From an uncultured Pelagibacteraceae bacterium (GTDB taxonomy: Bacteria > Pseudomonadota > Alphaproteobacteria > Pelagibacterales > Pelagibacteraceae): 64,000 nucleotides of DNA. The notes beneath the pieces were generated by a model. That model saw only the letters and a program-made list of their open reading frames with translations. It ran no database searches and had not been told where the DNA came from. The stretch covers positions 186,001 through 250,000 of the forward strand of contig CACHOJ010000001.1 of NCBI GenBank assembly GCA_902581405.1. The letters run 5' to 3'. Below are positions 9,077 to 17,618 of the stretch, piece after piece. How positions within the stretch are numbered: the stretch's first letter is position 1; every line of letters starts with the position of its first letter. The translations under genes and the position numbers were made by a program.

Positions 9077-9153
9077 ATTTTCTCTCTTTTTTGGTTGTTT
9101 ATAATTATTCTAATAAAACTATATCTTTAAGAATTATCTAATAAAAGACATTT

Positions 9154-10281
9154 TTAAATCACTTTTGACGCAAGTCCTGATCCGATCACAAGTGACTCAA
9201 GTTTTTTATAAACTATATTCTCATCAACATTCCCAAATCCCGCAAATGTACTAAATCCACAATCAGTGCCGGCCATTAATTGGCTAGGATCTATTACTTT
9301 AGAAAAGGCTAAAATTCTATGTTTTACAACATCTGGATGTTCAATAAAATTGCTCGTGGACTCTATTACTCCTGGAATAATAATTTTATCTTTTGGTAGT
9401 TTTATATTTTCAAATACTTCCCACTCATGAGCATGCCTAGGGTTAGCAGACTCTATCAAATACATATTTATGTTGGCTTTAAAAGCTATCTCAATAATTT
9501 TATTTAACTCAATATCGTGAATGTGAGGTCCCTCATAATTTCCCCAACAAATATGCATTCTGACTTTAGATGGATCAATATTTTCTAATGACTTATTTAA
9601 AACCTCAACATGCTTATTTGCTCTTTTTAAAAAATTTTCCTCTGAAATGTCCTTATAAATCATATGCCTTGATAGAGCGAGGTCAGGGCAATCGATCTGA
9701 AGATAAAGACCACTATCAATAATTTTTTCATATTCGAATTTCATAATATCTGAAAGCTTTTCTAAATATTCATCATCATTTTTGTAAAATTTATTAGGTA
9801 GAAAATTACAAATAACTCCTGGTGATGGAGAATTCATAAAACCGTCTCTATGAGAATTTTTATTTAATGCATCTTTAAAATTAATAATATCTTTATTAAT
9901 TGAAACATTATCTTTTAATTTTAATTCACTTGTGCAACATGGTCTTTTATATGTCGGGGTTCCACCAGATTGTACAAGTTTTTTTTTAAAAGATGGAAAA
10001 TCATCCAAGTCTTTTGGAGCTTTTCTTTCACTTTCTCCTGAAAAACCTTCAACTCTATCTTTAATATATGTTGCATAACTAATTTTTGACATTTCTCCAT
10101 CACTTATTATATCAATTCCTGTATCAATCTGTTTTTTTACAACTTCTAAAACATTATTTCTTACAACTTCGTCAAATTTTTTTATGCTTATTTCTTCTTT
10201 ATTATCTTTCGAGGCTAAAAGAGTTGATAGTTCATTTGATCTGGGTAGGCTTCCGACATGTGTGGTTTTTATTTTAACCAT
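9154..10281 (-). CDS. MetE-like (cobalamin-independent methionine synthase C-domain) methyltransferase
   Basis: A 375-aa single-domain homologue of the catalytic half of MetE; classic MetE is about 750 aa. The opening TTHVGSLPR is diagnostic. The zinc ligands are all present: His243 and Cys245 (RMHICWGN), Glu277 (LIESANPRH) and Cys341 (GTDCGFST). Without the MetE N-terminal domain it should use a different methyl donor or acceptor from methyltetrahydropteroyl-triglutamate/homocysteine, as in short 'core-MetE' proteins and epoxyalkane:CoM transferases. Its start overlaps the SnoaL-like stop by 8 bp, so it belongs to the importer locus and may demethylate the imported compound (inference). Confidence 0.88.
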   Translation of the reverse strand: MVKIKTTHVGSLPRSNELSTLLASKDNKEEISIKKFDEVVRNNVLEVVKKQIDTGIDIISDGEMSKISYATYIKDRVEGFSGESERKAPKDLDDFPSFKKKLVQSGGTPTYKRPCCTSELKLKDNVSINKDIINFKDALNKNSHRDGFMNSPSPGVICNFLPNKFYKNDDEYLEKLSDIMKFEYEKIIDSGLYLQIDCPDLALSRHMIYKDISEENFLKRANKHVEVLNKSLENIDPSKVRMHICWGNYEGPHIHDIELNKIIEIAFKANINMYLIESANPRHAHEWEVFENIKLPKDKIIIPGVIESTSNFIEHPDVVKHRILAFSKVIDPSQLMAGTDCGFSTFAGFGNVDENIVYKKLESLVIGSGLASKVI

Positions 10282-11242
10282 GATTTAATAAAATTTGTTT
10301 CCATATAGCAACTTCATCAAACAATACCCACTCCCTTATAATAGAGTTGGAGTAAAATTCTGCATGATTAATTCCCATTATAAATATTTTTTTATTTGAA
10401 GCTTTATCATAATCTATACTGTCGTTACTGTGAGCACCTTCTAAAAACCATCTAACTGATATTCTTGGATTTTGACCTGCTTCCTCTAAAAAACCTACAT
10501 GTTCTATAGTAAATTTTATGTTTGAAAATATTGCTTTTAGAGAATTCCATTTTTCTTTAATACTCTCTCTTCCATGACCAATTTTATTTCCAGGCCAAAA
10601 AATATTAGCAGCTCTATCATATCCTTCAAATTTATAATTATAATTAAAAATATTTTTAAGTATCTCTGAATATTTTTCAGCTTTTGATCCTTTTTTATAT
10701 CTCTCAGCTTCATAATTTGAACTTTTATCAGTTTCAAAATCGAATAACCTGGATGCAGTTGAAATTCCCCCTTCACTTTCAATTATTTTCTTTGCAAATT
10801 CTTTTGGAGAGTAACCAATCTGTCTTACCATCGCTCCTTGATCTCTAACAATCCACTCGTCATAAACTTGATTTTCTTTACATGCACAATCAGCAATTAC
10901 TCTATAGTAAATATCTTTTCCACTGGGCTTTCCATAAAAACCATCACCTAGGTGTGTTCCTTTACTTAATATTCTATGGGAAGAGTGATATCCAATTTCG
11001 TCATTACCATTCCAAATAACATCCTCACCTAACAATTGTCTGTTAGGAAATTCTTTTAAAGTTGCATATGTTGCGTCTATAACTGGTTTATTGCCATAAG
11101 TAACTCCAAATGGTGATCTTACTGGTATATCTTTTGTATAAAATTTACTGATAGACTCAACATCTTTACCTTCCCAAATTTGCTCAGTTATTTTTAATAT
11201 ATAGTCAGGAAAGTCTTTGTATTTCTTATCAAAACCTTTCAT
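10274..11242 (-). CDS. Tandem SnoaL/NTF2-like protein
   Basis: About 322 aa with two NTF2-like (SnoaL) halves, roughly residues 10-150 and 185-320. The first half contains YTKDIPVRSPFGVTYG and YDEWIVRDQGAMVRQIG, and the second IFWPGNKIGHGRESIKEKW and IREWVLFDEVAIWKQI. The ORF track starts at 11260, but an ATG at 11242 makes a TAATG junction with the cupin stop and is the better start. The family contains ester cyclases, ketosteroid-isomerase-like and dehydratase enzymes; no specific reaction can be assigned. A longer relative sits on the other side of the divergent promoter (12239). Confidence 0.8.
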   Translation of the reverse strand: MKGFDKKYKDFPDYILKITEQIWEGKDVESISKFYTKDIPVRSPFGVTYGNKPVIDATYATLKEFPNRQLLGEDVIWNGNDEIGYHSSHRILSKGTHLGDGFYGKPSGKDIYYRVIADCACKENQVYDEWIVRDQGAMVRQIGYSPKEFAKKIIESEGGISTASRLFDFETDKSSNYEAERYKKGSKAEKYSEILKNIFNYNYKFEGYDRAANIFWPGNKIGHGRESIKEKWNSLKAIFSNIKFTIEHVGFLEEAGQNPRISVRWFLEGAHSNDSIDYDKASNKKIFIMGINHAEFYSNSIIREWVLFDEVAIWKQILLNHG

Positions 11243-12186
11243 TATATTTGTGATACACAATTAAGAAGTGACTCATTTTTTTCGTTTATTTTAATATTAA
11301 TGTTAGATCCAACTGGAACTGAAAATGTATCTTTATAATCTAATTCAATGGAAGAATTGTCTGTTTCAATGTTCCATTTCCCTTTTTGTGAAAAAAAAAT
11401 TGTAGGTTTATCAAATTTTAGATTTTCAACTCTTCCTATTGTAGATTTAAAAGTGCATAAGCTAAATCCAGTATCTTGTTTTATAATTGGAGTTATTGTT
11501 TTGTTTTGAAAATTGTTACCTAAAATATGTGAAATTTTAACATTTTTTCCAATATTGCTTTCATTTTCAAGTCTCTTGTTAGTCTCGCATATATTTTTTT
11601 GTAATTGTTCTAGTTTATAATTATCAAATTTTGTAATCTCATCCTTTGATATAGGTTCAAGTAATTTTCTACCATTTGGAATATCTTGACTGTTTAAATC
11701 AATCAAAGAATTATCATCTAATAGCGCCATACCAGTTTGTTTAGCTTTTTTTAGAACCTCAGGTATCCATGTTACAATTCCAGGATCATCTCCACCAAGA
11801 ATAACAAACATAAAACCCTCCTCATCTCCTACATTTTCAAATGCTCTAAACATATTTGTTGGCATAGATATAATATCGCCCGGATTTAATATTGTCTCAT
11901 CTTCACCTTTAGAACCCCAATAAAACCTCCATTTACCTGAATAAATTATGAATACTTCAGCAGTCAAATGGCTATGAAGTCCAGAACCATTTAAGGGTTT
12001 TGCAGAAACAGCACCCAAGTTAAATCCATGTGGTTCTGATATTTTTATTGATTGATTTGCATCTTCAGCAACACCCGGTCCTAAAATAGAATAATTTTTT
12101 CTCTCTTTATGACCTTTCAATTTACCTTCAACAAAGGGTAAAGTACTAGGAGTTAAGTCCTCAAATTTAGCAAGTCTAATATTCAT
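11242..12186 (-). CDS. Bicupin domain protein
   Basis: Two cupin barrels in 314 aa. The first (about 60-130) keeps the metal-site pattern GLHSHLTAEVFIIYSGKW, with GDIISMPTNMFRAFENVG as cupin motif 2. The C-terminal barrel (about 235-310) is degenerate and lacks the His cluster, so one barrel probably binds metal and the other is structural. It is the first gene of the minus-strand operon, immediately downstream of the palindrome at 12201. A role as isomerase, dioxygenase or sugar-binding protein for the imported solute is possible; none is demonstrated. Confidence 0.85.
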   Translation of the reverse strand: MNIRLAKFEDLTPSTLPFVEGKLKGHKERKNYSILGPGVAEDANQSIKISEPHGFNLGAVSAKPLNGSGLHSHLTAEVFIIYSGKWRFYWGSKGEDETILNPGDIISMPTNMFRAFENVGDEEGFMFVILGGDDPGIVTWIPEVLKKAKQTGMALLDDNSLIDLNSQDIPNGRKLLEPISKDEITKFDNYKLEQLQKNICETNKRLENESNIGKNVKISHILGNNFQNKTITPIIKQDTGFSLCTFKSTIGRVENLKFDKPTIFFSQKGKWNIETDNSSIELDYKDTFSVPVGSNINIKINEKNESLLNCVSQI

Positions 12187-12200
12187 ATTTTTTTAATTAT

Positions 12201-12222
12201 AATATTGTGATACACGAATATT
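12201..12222. promoter_or_regulatory. Palindromic operator candidate between the two arms of the importer locus
   Basis: AATATT-GTG-ATA-CAC-G-AATATT forms an almost perfect inverted repeat in the 52-bp divergent promoter region. Its core TTGTGATACACrA recurs exactly at 11248-11260, at the cupin/SnoaL junction. Two copies in one locus suggest a repressor with an auxiliary operator; no regulator gene lies inside the locus. Confidence 0.5.
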
Positions 12223-12238
12223 TCCAATAAATAAATAT

Positions 12239-13324
12239 ATGCAAATAGAGCAATTTGATACAGGACTTAAAACCAAAACAAACGTTAAAGATATTGTTCT
12301 TTCACCAGAGCAAAATTTTCGAAATAAAAATTTAATTAGAAGCTATTTAAATCAAATTGTAAATTTTGGATTAAAAGAAATAGATAAAAGTTTAGATAAG
12401 GCATTTATAAATGATGTAAAGGTCAATTGTTTTCATCCTTTAAATGAGTTTGTTGGAATAAAAAATTTAAAAGAGAAGCTTTGGACACCATTATTAGAAG
12501 CCTTCCCAGATTTAGAAAGAAGAGAAAACATTGTAGTAGGGGGAGCTTTTAGGGATAAAATTTTAGTAGGGTCATACTCAACGTTATCTGGATACTTTAA
12601 AAAGTCATGGTTAGGGATTAAACCAAATTTTAAAATGATTAATCTCAGATGTTGTGAAATACATGAACTTAATGAAGACAAAATAGTAGAAAGCCATATA
12701 TTAATTGACGTTATAGATTTCTTAAGACAATGTGGTATTTTTCCAATCAATCCATCGAGAGGATCTGAAGGAGCCTGGTTACCCCCAATAAATACTGATA
12801 GTGTAAATTTTTTTGAAAAAGATATTGAAATTTCAAATTCAAGTTTGAGACAAGCTCTTTCAATGAATAGAAGTCTTAATTTTAAACCTGAAACAGAGAA
12901 CCTATCTGATGAAGAATTAAAAAAAAGATTAATAAATCATCCTCAAAGAGAATATTGGCATGACAAAATGATATGGTATGGACCATGTGGAATAGGCACC
13001 TCAAGATCTTTAGAGGGTTTTATTGATATGCATCAGTTGCCATTTAGAAAATCATTTACTGAAAGAGATTATTTCAAACTTGGTCATTATTGTGAAATAG
13101 GGGATGGTAAATTTTCTTTATGTGCTGGTTGGCACAGTTTAGAGGCTTATTATGGTTCAAATGATTGGTTAGGTTTTACTGCAAATAATCAAAAACTAAC
13201 AATGAGAGTTATGGATTTTTATCACCATGATGAAGGAAAAATCCGTGAAAATTGGGTACCAATTGATATACTTCATATTTTAAAACAAATAGGCATAGAT
13301 ATTTTAGAAAAAGTTAAAAGTTGA
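12239..13324 (+). CDS. SnoaL-like (NTF2-fold) protein, long tandem form
   Basis: A 361-aa protein with two SnoaL-like halves. The first ends around GAFRDKILVGSYSTLSGYF and CCEIHELNEDKIVESHILIDVIDFLRQCG. The second has MIWYGPCGIGTSRSLEGF, LCAGWHSLEAYYG and HHDEGKIRENWVPIDILHILKQIG. The last motif (IREhWhxxDhhxhhxQhG) is the classic SnoaL polyketide-cyclase/ester-cyclase ending, here found in both halves. It is leaderless or nearly so, and the ATPase gene follows after one base. The duplicated architecture plus a homologue across the divergent promoter suggests a multi-step or heteromeric enzyme for the imported substrate (inference). Confidence 0.82.
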   Translation: MQIEQFDTGLKTKTNVKDIVLSPEQNFRNKNLIRSYLNQIVNFGLKEIDKSLDKAFINDVKVNCFHPLNEFVGIKNLKEKLWTPLLEAFPDLERRENIVVGGAFRDKILVGSYSTLSGYFKKSWLGIKPNFKMINLRCCEIHELNEDKIVESHILIDVIDFLRQCGIFPINPSRGSEGAWLPPINTDSVNFFEKDIEISNSSLRQALSMNRSLNFKPETENLSDEELKKRLINHPQREYWHDKMIWYGPCGIGTSRSLEGFIDMHQLPFRKSFTERDYFKLGHYCEIGDGKFSLCAGWHSLEAYYGSNDWLGFTANNQKLTMRVMDFYHHDEGKIRENWVPIDILHILKQIGIDILEKVKS

Positions 13325-13325
13325 A

Positions 13326-14375
13326 ATGGCAAATATAAAATTCACAGGTGTTCATAAATCTTTTGGATCAAACAAGATTATAACTGATTTTAACCTGATG
13401 GGAAAAGATGACGAATTTCTTGTATTAGTTGGTCCATCTGGTTGTGGAAAGTCAACTTTATTAAGAATGATAGCAGGTTTAGAAAAAATTGATGAGGGCG
13501 AAATATTTATAAATGATCAAAAAATTAATGATCTTCATCCCTCAAAAAGACAAACTGCAATGGTATTTCAATCTTATGCTCTTTATCCACACATGAATGT
13601 TTATGAGAACATGTCATTTGGACTGAAGATTGAAAAGAAATCTAAGGAAGAAATTGAAACAAAAGTTATGCAAGCAGCAAAAATTTTAAAAATAGAGGAA
13701 TTACTTGAAAGAAAACCCAAGCAATTATCTGGAGGTCAGAGGCAAAGAGTTGCCATTGGACGTGCAATTACCCGAAATCCTAAAATATTTTTATTTGATG
13801 AGCCATTATCTAATTTGGATGCAGCTTTAAGAGCTGAGATGAGAGTAGAAATTTCAAAGCTTCATAACCAAATCAAAACCAATATGATTTATGTTACCCA
13901 TGATCAAGTAGAAGCAATGACTTTAGCAGATAGAATTGTAATATTAAATCTTGGAAATATAGAGCAAGTCGGAACACCTGATGAAATTTACAATAATCCA
14001 TCAAATATTTTTGTTGCTCAATTTATTGGGACACCAAAAATGAATATTTTACCATTAAATAATGAAAATATTATTTCAGATAATAAAATTAACTTTTTAG
14101 GGAACGAAATTACCTTTGAAAAAATTAAGTTTGATAAAAGTAAATATTTTATTGGAATAAGACCAGAACATTTTAATGTATCAAATGAGTCTAAATTTAA
14201 GTTCAAACCTAAAATTGAATTAGTAGAAAATTTAGGAAATGAAAAGATAGTTTATATGAGTAATGATAATTTAGAGCTTAGTGCAAAAATTTCTAGTCAA
14301 ATTGATTTTCAAAATGAGCTTAGATTTGATACTAAAGATATTTTTATATTTGATGAAAACGGAAGTAGAATTTAA
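13326..14375 (+). CDS. ABC transporter ATPase, CUT1 type (UgpC/MsmK/MalK-like)
   Basis: Cytoplasmic ATPase for a carbohydrate-type importer. Walker A is GPSGCGKST, the Q-loop VFQSYALYPH, the ABC signature LSGGQRQRVAIGR, Walker B IFLFDEPLSNLD and the switch His in VTHDQ. A C-terminal TOBE-like regulatory domain (about 235-349, beginning FIGTPKMNILPL and containing IGIRPEHF) marks the CUT1 class. It is the only ATPase of this class in the window, and the minus-strand permeases (5897-7806) have none, so it very probably completes that importer from the opposite arm of the divergent operon. Confidence 0.93.
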   Translation: MANIKFTGVHKSFGSNKIITDFNLMGKDDEFLVLVGPSGCGKSTLLRMIAGLEKIDEGEIFINDQKINDLHPSKRQTAMVFQSYALYPHMNVYENMSFGLKIEKKSKEEIETKVMQAAKILKIEELLERKPKQLSGGQRQRVAIGRAITRNPKIFLFDEPLSNLDAALRAEMRVEISKLHNQIKTNMIYVTHDQVEAMTLADRIVILNLGNIEQVGTPDEIYNNPSNIFVAQFIGTPKMNILPLNNENIISDNKINFLGNEITFEKIKFDKSKYFIGIRPEHFNVSNESKFKFKPKIELVENLGNEKIVYMSNDNLELSAKISSQIDFQNELRFDTKDIFIFDENGSRI

Positions 14376-14410
14376 ACTTCCTTGATAAGTATTTACATAA
14401 TTAACTCAAA

Positions 14411-15310
14411 ATGAATTGGATTATAGTCACAATCATCGCTGCTTTTTTTCAAAATTTAAGATCATCATTTCAGAAAAAAATTAACAAAGATGTTTCTACA
14501 ATTGCTTCAACATATGTAAGATTTTCATTTGCTCTACCTTTAGCCTTACTGTTATTTTTTGTTTATTTTAGAGAATTCGCAACTATTAAAGATATACTTG
14601 TTCAACCAGGTTTTTTAATCAATGTTACATTAGCATCAATTTTTCAAGTTATTTTTACATTTGTTTTACTCTACCTTTTTAAATTTTCAAATTTTGTAGT
14701 AGGTACGTCACTTAGTAAGACAGAAGTTGTACAAGTTGCTTTTTTTGAATATTTAATACTCAATGAAAAATTAAATTTAATAGGAATTAGTGGAATTATA
14801 ATTTCAACTTTGGGAGTAATTATTTTATCAATAAAAAATGTAAAATTTTTTTTCCAAAATATTTTTTCTAAAACTACATTAATTGGATTAATTTCAGGTT
14901 TATTCTTAGCTTTGAGTATTGTTTATTTTAGATCTGCAGCGCTATCTTTGAAAAATTTTGAGTCAAATTTTGAAAAAGTAATATCAACACTACTATTTGG
15001 CCTTTTAATACCTACAATAATCTTAACTATTTATCTCTTAATATTTGAAAAAAGAGAATTTAGAAAACTTTATAATGATAAATATGATTGCATGCTAATT
15101 GGCTTAGGTGGTTTTTTTGCATCTTTATCATGGTTTTATGCATTCACATTAATTCAAGCATCATTTGTCAGAGCGGTTGGACAAATTGAATTATTATTTA
15201 GTTATTTTTCTTCAAGATATTTCTTCAAGGAAAAAGTAAAAGCGTCTGAAATAATAGGTATTATAATTTTTGTATTAGGAGTAACACTTTTATTATTTTC
15301 AAGAGTTTAA
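14411..15310 (+). CDS. EamA/DMT-family permease
   Basis: Ten hydrophobic segments in 299 aa arranged as two EamA repeats (about 1-140 and 150-299), each ending with the family's typical GIxGIxIIxxGVxxL-like helix (for example LIGISGIIISTLGVIIL and IIGIIIFVLGVTLLLF). It is a metabolite exporter or importer of unknown substrate. It follows the ATPase on the same strand after 35 bp and could be read with it. Confidence 0.88.
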   Translation: MNWIIVTIIAAFFQNLRSSFQKKINKDVSTIASTYVRFSFALPLALLLFFVYFREFATIKDILVQPGFLINVTLASIFQVIFTFVLLYLFKFSNFVVGTSLSKTEVVQVAFFEYLILNEKLNLIGISGIIISTLGVIILSIKNVKFFFQNIFSKTTLIGLISGLFLALSIVYFRSAALSLKNFESNFEKVISTLLFGLLIPTIILTIYLLIFEKREFRKLYNDKYDCMLIGLGGFFASLSWFYAFTLIQASFVRAVGQIELLFSYFSSRYFFKEKVKASEIIGIIIFVLGVTLLLFSRV

Positions 15311-15315
15311 TAAAA

Positions 15316-16602
15316 CTAATTTTGAAATCCGTACTTTCTTAGTCTCACATCCCCGGTTCTCGCATGAGCTTCCATGCCTTCATATCTTGAAATTCTCGCG
15401 CATGCTGCACCCACTTCTTTTGTAGACTCTTTAGTCATTCTTTGAAAACTTAATGTTTTAATAAATTTTCCAACAAACAAACCACCAGTATATTTTCCTG
15501 CTCCTTTAGTCGGCAAAATGTGGTTTGTACCAGAACATTTATCACCATAAGCAACTGTGGTCTCTTCTCCAATAAATAATGATCCATAATTTTTTAATCT
15601 GTCATGAAACCATTGAAGATTTTTAGTTTGAATTTCTAAATGTTCAGGGGCATATTCATCACTTATTTTAGCCATTTCTTCATCCGTATCGCACAGAATA
15701 ACTTCACCATAGTCTCTCCAAGCAGCGCCCGAGTTTTCTCTTGGTAAATCTGGCAGATCTGCAATAAGCTCTGGCACTCTTTGCATGACATATTCAGCAA
15801 GTTTTTTACTAGTCGTAAATAACCAAGCTGGAGAATTGTATCCATGCTCTGCTTGTCCAACTAAATCAAAAGCAACTAATTCTGGATCAGCTGTGTCGTC
15901 AGCTATCACAGCGATTTCTGTAGGACCTGCAAATAAATCAATCCCAACTTTTCCAAACAGAATTCTTTTTGACTCTGCAACAAATTGATTACCTGGGCCT
16001 ACAAGCATATCCGCAGGTGCGTTTCCAAAAAGACCATAAGTCATTGCGGCAATAGCTTGCACACCACCTAAATTCATTATTACATCTGCGCCACATAAAT
16101 CTGCAGTATAGACTATCGCAGGATGAACACCCACACCTGGTTTTGGAGAACTACAAACAATAATATTTTTTACACCAGCTACCTTTGCTGTTGTTACACT
16201 CATCACAGCTGATGCTATGTGTGCATATCTTCCAGCAGGAACATAACAACCTGCAGTATTAACTGGAATTAATTTTTGCCCAGCATATAAGCCATCTGAT
16301 AACTCTACTTCAAAATCCTGACCATAGTTTTTCAATTGTGCTTCAGCAAATTTTCTTACTCTTTCATGAGAAAATTGAATATCATCTTTAGTCTTAGGAT
16401 CTAAATTTTTTTTAATTTCTTCAATTTTTTCTCTCGTAACAATTACTTCACCTTCATATTTATCAAATTTTTTTGATAGTTCGATACATCCTTCTTCCTT
16501 AGTTTTTTCAATATCTTTAAGAATATTTTCAACAATCTCTCTGGTCTTTGTATCGTCAGTTGATGAAGTTTTTGGTGATTTTTTTAAGTAAGTTATTGCC
16601 AT
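15316..16602 (-). CDS. hpsN: Histidinol-dehydrogenase-family enzyme, probable sulfopropanediol 3-dehydrogenase (HpsN-like)
   Basis: NAD-dependent zinc dehydrogenase performing a four-electron alcohol-to-acid oxidation. HisD catalytic features are kept: Gln/His zinc ligands in VGQAEHG, the Glu-His pair in APEHLE, Asp in GDKCSGTNH and His in EGMEAH. In place of the histidinol-enzyme PGG-type loop it reads GCYVPAGRYAHIASAV, and it is not in a his operon. These features resemble HpsN, which converts (R)-2,3-dihydroxypropane-1-sulfonate to (R)-sulfolactate. It lies 42 bp after a phosphotransacetylase gene, and suyAB, xsc and tau genes are in the same window. HisD for histidine synthesis remains the alternative. 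Confidence 0.72.
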   Translation of the reverse strand: MAITYLKKSPKTSSTDDTKTREIVENILKDIEKTKEEGCIELSKKFDKYEGEVIVTREKIEEIKKNLDPKTKDDIQFSHERVRKFAEAQLKNYGQDFEVELSDGLYAGQKLIPVNTAGCYVPAGRYAHIASAVMSVTTAKVAGVKNIIVCSSPKPGVGVHPAIVYTADLCGADVIMNLGGVQAIAAMTYGLFGNAPADMLVGPGNQFVAESKRILFGKVGIDLFAGPTEIAVIADDTADPELVAFDLVGQAEHGYNSPAWLFTTSKKLAEYVMQRVPELIADLPDLPRENSGAAWRDYGEVILCDTDEEMAKISDEYAPEHLEIQTKNLQWFHDRLKNYGSLFIGEETTVAYGDKCSGTNHILPTKGAGKYTGGLFVGKFIKTLSFQRMTKESTKEVGAACARISRYEGMEAHARTGDVRLRKYGFQN

Positions 16603-16644
16603 ATTTAAATCCTAATTTAATTATTATTTTTTTTCAATATTCAT

Positions 16645-17556
16645 TTAATCTAAAGCTACCACAGCTGCAGCAATTGAGGCTAGTCTTGCTGTCGCATCAT
16701 CTGATCTACTTGTTATTACAACAGGGACTTTACCACCAACAACTACGCCAGCTGCACAAGCTCCCATAAAATATATCATCATCTTTACTAAAGCATTTCC
16801 AGCCTCTACATTTGGAACTAATAAAACATCTGCATCTCCTGCAACTTCATTTTTAATTCCTTTTATAGTTGCTGATTTTTTAGAAACACTATTATCAAAA
16901 GCTAAGGGGCCAAATATATCTGCGTTAAAATTTTCTTTGCTAGCCAATCTACAAATTTCCTTAGCATCAACAGAACTTTGCATACTATCTAAAACTTCCT
17001 CTGTGGCTGACAAAATAGAAACTTTAGGTCTTGCAATTTTTATTCTGTGACAAAAATCTATAACATTTTTTAAAATATGCATTTTTGTTTTGACATTAGG
17101 ATTAACATTTAATGCGCCATCAGTTATTATTAGTGGGCCATCTTCTTTATCTAGTGTCATATGCCAAATATGACTTAATCTAGTTTTTCCTATTAAGTTA
17201 TATTTTCTTAATAAAACTTCTTTCATTAACACATCAGTATGTATATGACCTTTGACTATAATCTTTACATCACCATCGCCTGCTAGTTTAGCAGCAACTT
17301 TAGCAGTATTATTCTCAATTGGTTCATGAACAATTTCATAATCAGAAATATCAAATTTTAATTCTTCAGCTATTTTTTTAATTTCTCCCTGATCACCTAT
17401 CAAAACAGGAACTATTAATTTTTCTTTAACGGCATCCATAACGGAGAGCATAGGTAGTTCCTTTCCAGCATTCACAATTGCAGCTTTAATTCCTCTCTTT
17501 TGATGAGCAATATCTAATAAATTAAGTGGACAAACTGTTGATTTATCTGAAAGCAT
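16645..17556 (-). CDS. pta: Phosphate acetyltransferase (PTA/PTB family)
   Basis: Cytoplasmic enzyme converting acetyl phosphate and CoA to acetyl-CoA (303 aa, catalytic domain only). Family segments visible are the VPVLIGDQGEI strand, IIVKGHIHTD, DGALNVNP and the C-terminal VLLVPNVEAGNALVKMM with GGKVPVVITSRSDDATARLAS. In sulfonate degraders Pta takes the acetyl phosphate made by Xsc, and an xsc gene is present at 58405. It is the first gene of a two-gene operon with the HpsN-like dehydrogenase. A phosphobutyryltransferase specificity cannot be excluded. Confidence 0.88.
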   Translation of the reverse strand: MLSDKSTVCPLNLLDIAHQKRGIKAAIVNAGKELPMLSVMDAVKEKLIVPVLIGDQGEIKKIAEELKFDISDYEIVHEPIENNTAKVAAKLAGDGDVKIIVKGHIHTDVLMKEVLLRKYNLIGKTRLSHIWHMTLDKEDGPLIITDGALNVNPNVKTKMHILKNVIDFCHRIKIARPKVSILSATEEVLDSMQSSVDAKEICRLASKENFNADIFGPLAFDNSVSKKSATIKGIKNEVAGDADVLLVPNVEAGNALVKMMIYFMGACAAGVVVGGKVPVVITSRSDDATARLASIAAAVVALD

Positions 17557-17618
17557 TAAATTTATATATACTAAAATGATTAAAAAACTAATATAGAAAT
17601 ATAGTATAAGGATAAAAA

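Noticed and set aside
8950-9141. 63-aa plus ORF at the binding-protein start
   Set aside because: Antisense to the signal-peptide region of the binding protein; no ribosome site or family features.
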